DNA from: Eublepharis macularius | Taxonomy: Eukaryota > Chordata > Lepidosauria > Squamata > Eublepharidae | Direction: 5' to 3' | Length of the DNA: 64,000 nucleotides | NCBI RefSeq assembly: GCF_028583425.1 | Contig: NC_072793.1 | Span: forward strand, 62,687,028-62,751,027 | Part shown: positions 54,524 through 64,000 of the stretch, piece after piece | Numbering within the stretch: position 1 is the stretch's first letter | Layout of the letters: every line of letters begins with the position of its first letter | Program-made: the position numbers and the translations under genes | The notes under the pieces: generated by a model | The model's input: only the letters and a program-made list of their open reading frames with translations | What the model was told of the DNA's origin: nothing | The model's database searches: none

Positions 54524-56083
54524 GTCTCTCCTTGATTTCTGTTTTTTTTTTTTAATAAATTTTTTATTTTTCATAGCTACAAAACACTACACAAAACTAT
54601 CACAAGGAAAGGGGAGAGGGAAGGGACAAAGGGGGGGTGGAAAAAGAAAAGGGGGGGAATGAACTACAAACACTAAACACTACACTTCAATGTTTCCCTT
54701 CATACTGTCATAATACAAAAATAGCTCCATAAAATAATGATGGAGTGGTTAATCATACAGAGAATAAACATTTCAAATTCTGATTAAACTTTCCTCCCCC
54801 TTCTAGGTCCCGGACGCAATTCTCTCTGTGCAACTGCTGTTGCGATGCTCTCCTCCTCCCCCCCCCTCCGGCTCCTCCTTTTCTTCGTTCTTGGTGCAGC
54901 AGAGTTCTGGGTTTTTATTCTCAAAATCCTTTAGTTGATCTTCTGATAATATCTTATAGGCCTGATCTTTATATCTGAACCATATTCCTTCCGGGAATAA
55001 CCATTTGTACTTTATTCCATGGTCCCTCAGAAGTGCTGCAAACTTTTTATATTTAAAATGCCGTTTCCGGACTAGAAATGGAACGTCCTTCAAAATCTTG
55101 ACTTTCAAACCCATAAAGTCCAAATCCGCATTGTATGAGTTATATAGGATGGTGTCCCGAATCTTTTTAGATGAAAAGTCAATAATGATCTCACGAGGCA
55201 ACTGTCGCTTTGTTGCATATTTTGAAGAAGCCCGACGGACCTCCAAAATGGCGCTTTTGACCTCTTCTTTAGTCGTCCTCGCGGGTGTCGCCAGTAGTTC
55301 CGAGACCAAATCCCACAGATCCTCATTTTCCTCCTCTTTCACGTTTTGGAGACGCAAAATTGTCTGCGTTCGTTCCACCTGTAGCCCGATCAGCTGGTTC
55401 TCCACCAACTTCAGCTTCTTTTTTGTAGCCTTCACAAGTGACGCACTTTCCAGAGCAGACTTTTCTGCCCCCCCCCCGCTGCTGCCTTAATGGTTTTCAC
55501 CTCGCTTTCAATTAAGCCCACCCTTTGATCAGTTTCGTTCAGCTTGTCAACAAAGGGTTTTATAGCTTCCACCACCGCCCTGCGTACCAACTCTTCGAGC
55601 GACTCCCCCTTCTGCAAGGTAGCCGAGATTGACTTACCGAGAGCGGGACTTTGCTTCTTTGCTGCCATTTGGGGGGGGGGGGCGCCAACAAAATTCTGGA
55701 ACTCAACGAAGGGGAAGAGCGAGTCTTCTTCAGATCAACCTCTCCTTCACAAACGCTTGTAGAACAGAAGGGATTCGCTTGTTTACAGGCTTCCGCCTGT
55801 TTCTTTTACTTGCCGTTTCTCGTTGCCCGGCGGCACTCGAGGCGCCGCGCACATCTGCCGGCCTCCATAGGGACAAACGGGCAATTCCCCCCCCCGCATT
55901 GATTTCGGGGAGTTCTTCCCGCCGCGTCCCGGACCCTGGCTCCCTCCCTGGGAGTCCTGGGGGCTAATCCTTGCGGGTCAGCCGCCCGGTCAGGGTGCCC
56001 GGTCGTTTCCTCCCGGACCAGCCGAGAGGAGCGTCCGGCATGGCTGAGAAAACGAAACCGAAATCGTCTCTCCTTGATTTCTG
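54524..56083 (-). mobile_element. ORF2-less L1 (5' UTR + ORF1 + 3' UTR + poly(A)) with 18 bp duplication
   Basis: The insertion is 54542-56065 (1524 bp), flanked by exact GTCTCTCCTTGATTTCTG at 54524-54541 and 56066-56083. In element orientation (minus strand) it has a GC-rich, CpG-rich 5' region (about 56065-55670) and ORF1 (55668-54803, one frameshift). A 3' UTR of about 250 bp with C/T-rich tracts and a poly(A) tail (T-run at 54542-54555) complete it. ORF2 is entirely absent, and sequence passes straight from the ORF1 stop to the 3' UTR. This layout resembles mammalian HAL1 'half-L1' elements and could also arise by splicing of a full L1 transcript. Confidence 0.88.
54803..55668 (-). pseudogene. 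L1 ORF1 protein, one frameshift
   Basis: L1 ORF1p is a trimeric RNA-binding chaperone that coats L1 RNA. The N-terminal frame (55668-55432) starts MAAKKQSPALGKS and runs through a heptad-rich segment (KLNETDQRVGLIESEVKTIK). The downstream frame (55435-54803) continues with KKKLKLVENQLIGLQVERTQ (coiled coil). An RRM-like domain (LRLQNVKEEENEDLWDLVSE, PREIIIDFSSKKIRDTIL) and a C-terminal domain (KFAALLRDHGIKYKWLFPEG) follow. The two frames are offset by one base at a run of ten C on the plus strand (about 55478-55487). Homopolymer slippage, or an assembly error there, would explain the break. Otherwise the protein is intact to its stop. Confidence 0.88.
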
Positions 56084-56510
56084 CATCTCAGGATTGGGAT
56101 TTTTTGCTCTTTATATATTACATGTGTCATGTAAATGAAATTCAGTGTACTACAACCTATGGTTTAAGTCAAACCTGGAAAAAAGAAGCTTTTCTGAAAT
56201 AGGGATGTTAGTGCATTTGATGATGAACATGCCTGATTTGTATGGTAGAGATGAATTATGATGGGGATGAATTAGTTTTGTTCTGTGCACACGTTTGGAA
56301 TTCTTGAACAGATAAACAACAGAGGGAGAGCACAAATGCAGAGCCACTATTCGAATGTCCACAGGGAAATGTGTATACTTCAGCCAGCATTTTATCATTC
56401 CTCTCTTTTACGTTTAAAAAAAGGCATTTACATATTTTGGTATTCTTTTGTAAAAGTTTCCCTTCAGTCATTGTAAGCTTGCTTGGATAATAGAGTTTGG
56501 GATCTTACTC
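56084..56510. other. Intergenic, nothing recognised
   Basis: No gene or named repeat visible. Short open frames only. Confidence 0.4.
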
Positions 56511-56590
56511 TGCAATCCTATGCAGAGTTACTCTAGTTTAAGTCAATTATTTCAGTGGGCTGAGATTGCATAGGGATTGCAGTGCAGGAG
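56511..56590. repeat. Short ancient palindromic repeat
   Basis: TGCAATCCTATGCAGAGTTA and GGCTGAGATTGCATAGGGAT are approximate reverse complements around a TTATTTCAGTGGG core. Same family as 36606-36685. Confidence 0.62.
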
Positions 56591-56689
56591 AGCACTTGTA
56601 TTAAAGGGAATAAGGATGTAATAAGAAACTCTGATTTTTTAAGGCAGCTTTCATTGCTTTATTCCTTCTATATATTAAACTAGGCCTTT

Positions 56690-56915
56690 TAAAATGCATT
56701 GTTCTATTTTTGTAATTCAGCTCTGTTGCACTGTTTGTTGTATGCATTATACTGTTCTTAGTGCATTGCTCTCTGATTGTGAAATCCATTTTTATTCACA
56801 GTTGCTTTTATGTTTTATACTGTCCTTATTGCATTCTTTTGATTGTGTGATCTACTCTGAGTCTCAACACCAAAGGTACACTATAAACAAAGTAAATAAA
56901 TAAATAAATTGTAGG
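56690..56915 (+). mobile_element. LINE 3' tail (L2/CR1-like)
   Basis: T-rich sequence with repeated GCATTATACTGTTCTTAGTG and TTATACTGTCCTTATTGCAT, then GTGTGATCTACTCTGAGTCT and a TAAATAAATAAATAAAT tail ending about 56909. The ending is typical of reptile LINEs. Confidence 0.5.
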
Positions 56916-58912
56916 CCACCCACTGCGATAAGTGGCACTCGTTCCTAAGAACTGTGCCTAAGGCTGGAACGCTGCTGTACTCCGACAATGGACTTCACTG
57001 TGTGGTATCGCCAAATGTTTCTATAGTTTTAGACTGCTTAATAGAAGTAACACAGTCATCATTATAAGAGTAAAAAGGGGTGGAGAAACGAGGCTGCCAC
57101 ATGCTTTCATTTGAAGGACGACCAGAACAGATGCATCCATTTAGCATCACCATGAGGATGCTCTCTGTATGATGTACCTTCTCTTGCCATTGTAGCACAT
57201 GAGCTAATTTATTTGTTGCTCTCACTGTAATGAACAGCATCTGTCATCTGAATACATAGCTATATTTTCAGTTTAGCTCTGTTCCACTGTTCCTCTGATC
57301 TTAGAACAATATTGTGCCAAAAAAATATAATTGCATAATGTGTGCCTATGTATTCAGAGGTATTTTTAAAGGAATAGAAAACTTCATTCTGTTAAGATGC
57401 AACAGGGTTGTTTGATAACATTTTGCTTGGACAAGCATATTGCCTGTGTAGCAGCTTGCCTGTGGTGCTACTTTGTACTGCTGTGTCAGGTGCTTAGCAT
57501 CGCCTGCCATACTCAGAAACACCCTGCTGTTATGATTGTAGTCTAATGTTTTATGTTATGGTTATGGTTAAATGCTGAGGCTATTCTTTGACTGGACTGC
57601 CTTGTCTTTTGGACCCGTGATGTGAAACTATGCAAGGGAGCTGTTTGCTCCTGCTGTTATCTGTATGCTCCTCTGAACTGCACCAGGGCCCTCCTTAGCC
57701 TGGGAAGAGACACCTGCACAGACACCATGACCTTGAAAAGTCCCATACATCATTTCTGCTGTTTTCCCGCTTAGATGCTTTCCTGCTGAGCTGACCATTA
57801 GACCGGGGGGGGGGGGATTTTAGAATTTGCCCACACTTTGGAAGCCTATATATGTTTGATGCAGGTGAACATTATTCCTGGCAAAGATGAAGTAAGCTAC
57901 TAGCAGCTTTTCAGTACAGTTCTTTTACTGCCTGCAGTGAAGTCTTTTGTTGCTTGGCAGATCCTTACATGCTGTTATGTGCACGTTCAAATAATGCCAT
58001 GTTTACTAATGTGCACAATAAGGAACATAACTATTTAATTTCTGAAATACATTTACAGGAAAACAGAAAAAATGGGCAGAAAAAATGTAGTATTCCCTGT
58101 AACAGGTGTGTGATCAGTGCATCTGCTGGTCTTTAAAGTAAGAATGAGCTTGTGGGTTGCTTTGACCATTTAATCATGTGCTGAAGACATTTAAGAGCAA
58201 AAGCGAATGTGCTCCTGAATGGGATGGCCTCTTAAAGAACATCAGAAGCAATGATGAAAGCAGATACAAAAGGAAATTACATAATGGGAGAGACCTATTA
58301 AAAAAATAAAACAAGAGAACCGTTTTTTGTTGGCAGAGAGCAGTGCTTGATGTTCCCACAGAGCCTTCTGTTGTATACCTTGGCCCAGTGTGGGCAGATA
58401 TGTCAGATTATATCTGCTATGCAATAAAATCTCCAAGTTTCTCTTTGAATTATCAATTGTTTCCAACTTGCACTATTTTATGCTGTCATAATGATGTTTC
58501 TACTGAGATCTCACATAGTCTCCGGGCATTGCTGACAGTCTGAAACATGCAGCACCCACTTTTATTAGCTTATCACTGCTACTTCATATACATTTGCAAA
58601 TAATTGATTTGGTGAGTTTCAAGGCAAGGGGTTTTCAATTCCAAAAACAGTGTTTACATTTTTTTAAAATAACTATAGGGGGTTCCCTCTGCCTTGATGG
58701 GAAGGCCCAACATTTCAGAACTGACAAATAATGGATTTGAAGGACATATATTTGTTTTAATCCATTCTTTCTTCTGCTACAACCACATTTCCCCCCTTCC
58801 AAATTACGCTGATGTGGGTGTTGCTATATATGTGGCTCTGATTTCTGAAGTAATAATGCTGGTTAACTTGTTGGTTTTGCCCCACAATATGTACTTAGGT
58901 ACTATGCTGGAT
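56916..58912. other. Intergenic, possible old LTR-like stretch
   Basis: A G-run (about 12) lies near 57806 with a TATATATG further on. 57530-57960 has a density and motif layout reminiscent of a solo LTR, but I could not define ends or a duplication. No gene was seen. Confidence 0.35.
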
Positions 58913-58975
58913 AACAACAACAACAACAACAACAACATTTGATTTATATACTGTCCTTCAGGACAACATAATGAC
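58913..58975 (-). mobile_element. SINE tail fragment with (AAC)8
   Basis: An (AAC)8 run at 58913-58936 is followed by ATTTGATTTATATACTGTCC and TTCAGGACAACAT. This is the complement of the 3' end of the SINE family at 49925 with a changed tail repeat. The head is missing. Confidence 0.7.
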
Positions 58976-59431
58976 TGTTTTGGAATGGCTGTTTTGTCCT
59001 GAAGCCAAAAGTGTTTCCTATACCTTAGCCAAGATTAAAGTAATGTCTCTCTTACTTTTTCCACTGTTACCTTTCTCAAGCAAGCAGACATTATAGTGGA
59101 AAGAAAGACATTGCAGCTACATCTTGCTTTACTCACTGTACCGTTATAGCCCAGTCCTAGAGGTGGCTATTTGAAAATGGATTCAAGGCCTGAAGCATTC
59201 AGACTTGTATGGTACCACAGTAGGACTTGGACCATGACTCCTTCCCATCCTAGGTCTGGCATCTTACAACCTCATTACAGAGCCAACTACTGCAGCTTGT
59301 GCAATAACACTGCCTTCAGGCTGCAGTTTTTCTGCTGACTCGGGATCAGTTGACCAGGCCTCAGGCACAAGATCCAAGCTTAGGCTTTCAAGCTGATTTC
59401 TCAGTCTTATCAGCCTGTGAGGACCTCTCTC
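58976..59431. other. Intergenic, nothing recognised
   Basis: No gene or repeat identified. Confidence 0.4.
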
Positions 59432-59914
59432 AGGGTCACTCTAAATGTTACTTCTTTTGCAAGTTTACCACAGAGCCAACTCATGCTCTGTGCAGCCACA
59501 TAGCAGCTCTGGGGAATGGCTTCTATACAAAAAGAAGAGCTCAAACAGGCTTGGAAAGCTGCTACTGGTGGAGGGAGAGCTTCTGCCTTTCTCTCAAGTC
59601 CCCCCCACCCCCGCCATGCATAAACAGTGTGGTGGTGGGGAGTTTTCCCATTTCTGCTGCTCCATGTGGAGGTATTGTGTGCATGAGTGGCAACAGAAAC
59701 AGGAAATCTCCCCCCTCCCAGTGTTTTTGCATGGGGAAAAAAGCTTGAGAGAAAGGCAGGAGCTCTTCCACCCTTGGTGGCAGCTTTCTGAGCACATTTG
59801 GGCTCTCCTTTTTTAAATAGAAGCCATTCCCCAGAACTGCTATGTGACTACTGTGCAGAGCACAGATTGGCTCCATGGTGAACTCATAAAAGAAGTAATG
59901 TTTACAGTGACCCT
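59432..59914. repeat. Large palindrome, arms about 235 bp
   Basis: The left arm begins AGGGTCACTCTAAATGTTAC and the right arm ends GTAATGTTTACAGTGACCCT. The arms share GCTCTGGGGAATGGCTTCTA, GCCTTTCTCTCAAG and other blocks in reverse complement, with the centre near 59672. Similarity is imperfect, so the two strands show weakly similar false reading frames. It is probably a fold-back transposon or an old inverted duplication. Ends and target duplication are unresolved. Confidence 0.75.
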
Positions 59915-61613
59915 CAGACAAAACATGGTGCTTTGGGCTGCCCAGCCCAGCTTCCTGCAGCTTGACTCTGCCTGCCCTGGGTTATGCTTCTTATTTATTT
60001 AAGCATTTATACCCCACCTTTCTACATAGTTAAAGGCCTCTTCTGTTTGGACTGCCTATTTACACTTCAGTGCTCAGCTTGATTTTCAATCCCATTTTTG
60101 CCTGCAACTCATTTACTAAGGCCTTGGACATCTGATCCTCAGTCCAGCCTTGACTCTGCTTCATGCCAATAGTCCTACAATTGGAGCCCCTCCAAAGATC
60201 TCACATGGTACAAGTATCTGCTGCTGAAAATTCCAGTGTTTGTGATCCCAATAATGACCAAAAGACTCAGGGATGTTCTACATGGAGGTTCTCAACACAT
60301 TAGCACGAAGTAATTGCAACTGCTTGTCAGGTATTTCTGGGTGTTGATTCTAGGGTATGAGGCCCATATGGTGCTCCTTTCCCCTTCCATCCAAAGATAA
60401 CATCCCTCAATATAACCCAGTTCACCTCAGCCTATGGTCATCCGTTTCTCAGTTATGCCAGACCAGCACACTCTTCTCTTCCAATACAGAGGTATCATAT
60501 GCTTGGTTAGAACTGAAGCTTCGATTATTAAAAAAACTTCTCTACATGGCCGAGTTTTCTCAGCTAAGCCTTTTCCAGTTGCGTGCTTTGAGAATGTCTG
60601 TCAGAGGGGCATTTCACATAGCAACCAAGCCAGGTTTGCTACCACGTATATATTCAACAGGGAGCCACGGACAGTCCCAGTTCTCTTCATGATGCATGTG
60701 TAGTCAAATACTTGTCTGCCACAGTTTACATTCTTTAAAGAAAGTGTAATGTGTGAAAAGGACCTAAGAGAAGGAAAGCAAATGTAAGATATTTTCACAC
60801 ATACAGCTTAAATTGGCTTTCCCGCAAAGCTGTGTCATGTGGATATGAAACACACATTGGCAAAATGTACATTCAGTTTTCCTTCAATTTTAGGTCATAC
60901 TTTAACAGTCACACATGGGATATGCAGCACAATGGAAACATGTGTCGGTGTCATTGTGAAAACAGCCTCAACCAGTCTGTCACTATTAAGGAACTCTGTG
61001 ATGATACTGGGAAGAAAGAACATCAGTTCCCATCCAGAAGCAGGAAAGTAGACCGTCTCCCTTGTCGATTATCCCCCAATCAAGGAAATGGGTCAGTGAA
61101 TCAACACCAAAATCCAGATTAGTAGTTAAAGGCTAGTAGCAATTTGGTGACTTGAACCTCACTTTGGGAATGAAATTGACATGCAATGAAGCAAAATAGA
61201 CAAATAGCTAGGAAGAGTGATCAAGGCAGTGTAAATTTAGTGCTTGACATCTTTATGTCTGTGGCATTGGATGTTATTGACTTTTCTGCTGGGAGTCAGG
61301 AAGGAGGCTTTTATCTTATTTCACAGACAAACCAGCCTTCTGTGAGTAATCTTCCTCTCTGACCCTGAGTAAGTTTTCTAGAAAGTAAGTCCTACAGAAT
61401 TCAGTGGGACTTACTTGGTAGTAGTGTGCCAAGGATTATATCAGTATTTGTCTTGTATGTGCAAGCAGGCACATTCTTTAAGAGACAGATGCTATATTTC
61501 TTTCTTAAAATGTACTTCATGGTTTTCATTGGATATTATCTTCTTTTGACTTCTTAAAATTCAGGTCTGACTTTCTTGATCCAGAGCGGACTAGAGAAAT
61601 ATATCTATATATA
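59915..61613. other. Intergenic, minor repeat fragments
   Basis: 59985-60025 looks like the complement of a LINE tail (TTATTTATTTAAGCATTTAT, ACCCCACCTTTC). 60605-60770 is bounded by GGGGCATTTCACATA and TGTGTGAAAAGGACC, a possible degenerate MITE. 61370-61440 holds a short palindromic repeat (AAAGTAAGTCCTACAGAATT, AGTGGGACTTACTTGG). No gene was recognised. Confidence 0.4.
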
Positions 61614-61868
61614 GAGAGAGGCAGTTTTGTGTAGTGGTTAAAAGTGCGGGACTCTAATCTGGAGAACCGGGTTTGATTCCCCACTCCTCCACTTGAAGCC
61701 AGTTGGGTGACCCTGGGTCAGTCACAGCTTCTAGCTCTCTCAGCCCCACCCACCTCACAGGGTGTTTTGTTGTGGGGATAATAATGGCATACTTTGTAGA
61801 CCGCTCTAAGTGGATGTTAAGTCATCCTGAAGGGTGGTATATAAATTGAATGTTATTATTATTACTAT
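61614..61868 (+). mobile_element. tRNA-derived SINE with ATT tail
   Basis: Head AGAGAGGCAGTTTTGTGTAG, A box TGTGTAGTGGTTAAAAG, B box GGGTTTGATTCCC, body CACCCACCTCACAGGGTG and TAGACCGCTCTAAGTGGATG, tail ATTATTATTACT. Same family as 49925-50170. Confidence 0.85.
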
Positions 61869-62360
61869 ATAAAAATCACTCTTCATCACTACAGCAATTC
61901 ATCCTGCCCAACTTGAAGCTGCCATTTTTCCTTCCTAGAAGACTAAAAGTGCAACTTGATTCCAGCTCTGCCCAGCAAAATTTCAACTCTGCCAAAGACA
62001 GTTCACACAGGACATAAACAAAAGGACTTATCACAGGACATGAATTGTATCTCCCCCCCCCCCACCTGCTTTAACATCCAGCCTAATGAAGAGCTCTGGA
62101 GAACTGGAAAGCCTGCATACTGTTTTGTGTCATTTAGGTTGGTCCAAAATTAGAAGAATTTCTACTTGCTTCCTTAAATCAGTGCTGCTACCTGCAATCT
62201 CTGAGCCCTGATGGAAATTCTTGCCCAGGATTTTTTGTGTGCGTGATAAAGTCTGCCTTGCTACAGATGGCATTGTTGTATGTTGTCCTGTCTCAAGACG
62301 TACCATTTGTAAATGACATAATAGACAACAGAACAGCACAAGGAGGGTAGAAGCGCTGTT
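61869..62360. other. Upstream region of NSG2
   Basis: Between the SINE and the CpG-rich NSG2 promoter region. A C-run lies at about 62053. No gene or named repeat visible. Confidence 0.4.
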
Positions 62361-62711
62361 ACTTTGCTGGAAATACGCCGCCAAGCTTAAAGGGCAGTCT
62401 TGTCTGCCGTTCTCGGAGCAGCCTGCAGGTGGCGTTGCGAGTTTCAGTGCCTTACTCTTCGTCCTTCTCCTCTCTTGCAACAGCAGGTGGTGCCAGATCC
62501 CGCGCAGAAGCCGCCGCCCCAGCTTGGGAGTGTGTGAGTGCCGCAGACTCGAGCTGCTCTCTGCGCTCGGTTCCTGATTTGCTTTCAGTAGCTTTTGGAA
62601 TCAGCCGGCTGAGGAGAGGAGCGCTGTCCATTCAGCACCACCCGGGGGGAAAAAAACCCAAACCCTTTCGCGCAATCCGTCTGGAGTCTCTTTAGTGCGT
62701 GGTGCCCCGCA
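62361..62711 (+). promoter_or_regulatory. NSG2: NSG2 CpG-rich promoter and 5' UTR exon
   Basis: A local rise in CpG (GCCGTTCTCGG, GGCGTTGCGAG, CCGCGCAGAAGCCGCCGCCC, GCGCTCGG, CTTTCGCGCAATCCG) contrasts with the AT-rich surroundings. It ends at a consensus donor, CA|GTAAGT, at 62711/62712. The next exon (63422) holds the NSG2 start codon, so this is most simply the non-coding first exon and core promoter. No clear TATA box is seen. The transcription start is not defined by sequence alone. REST-like half-sites occur at 62621-62639. Confidence 0.6.
62621..62639. promoter_or_regulatory. Two REST (RE1) half-sites in non-canonical orientation
   Basis: GCGCTGTCC (62621-62629), the reverse complement of the right half-site GGACAGCGC, is followed after one base by TTCAGCACC (62631-62639), a perfect left half-site. 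Both match the consensus halves exactly but one is flipped relative to a canonical RE1. The site lies in the inferred 5' UTR exon of a neuron-specific gene. Confidence 0.5.

Positions 62712-64000
<1,289 letters not shown>

Noticed and set aside
57530..57960. Possible solo LTR with TATATATG and a G-run
   Set aside because: I could not find TG...CA ends with a matching short duplication, nor any internal retroviral sequence nearby.
59350..59921. Similar-looking frames on opposite strands
   Set aside because: The similarity is explained by the underlying palindrome. Neither frame shows a domain.

Overview
This is vertebrate nuclear DNA, most likely from a squamate reptile. Coding sequence is split into short exons with GT-AG introns. 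The rest is dense with transposon families typical of lizards and snakes: Penelope-like elements, L1, CR1, L2-like LINE tails, tRNA-derived SINEs, hAT and fold-back elements. There are no bacterial operons and no mammal-specific SINEs. The species call is an inference from repeat content.

Three plus-strand genes are present in the order CPEB4 - C5orf47-like - NSG2, which is the order I recall at human 5q35.2. (1) The last five coding exons of CPEB4 lie at 2229-11432 and encode the end of RRM1, RRM2 and the ZZ zinc-binding domain. A 3' UTR of about 4.2 kb ends near the AATAAA at 15652. (2) A four-exon gene spans 32238-46046. I identify it as a C5orf47 orthologue from a short N-terminal motif, a coiled-coil-like motif in exon 2, consistent splice phases and synteny. 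(3) NSG2 begins at the right end, with a CpG-rich 5' UTR exon ending near 62711 and its first coding exon at 63444-63572. The rest of NSG2 is outside the window.

Introns and intergenic DNA are mostly mobile elements. Six Penelope-like insertions have clear target-site duplications of 11-14 bp. Four of these are head-to-head inverted dimers, including a 2.2 kb palindrome carrying two opposed GIY-YIG endonuclease reading frames (22539-24738). A fifth retains both reverse transcriptase and GIY-YIG (47429-49414). An L1-type element with a complete 5' end, ORF1, 3' UTR and poly(A), but no ORF2, sits at 54542-56065 between 18 bp duplications. Two non-autonomous hAT elements have exact 8 bp duplications (44729-45562 and 50765-50975). 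Several other large palindromes are probably fold-back DNA elements.

The three genes are not known to act together. CPEB4 is a translational regulator that binds mRNA 3' ends, NSG2 is a neuronal endosomal membrane protein, and C5orf47 has no established function that I know. Their arrangement is conserved linkage, not an operon. I saw no CRISPR array, rRNA gene or functional tRNA gene.
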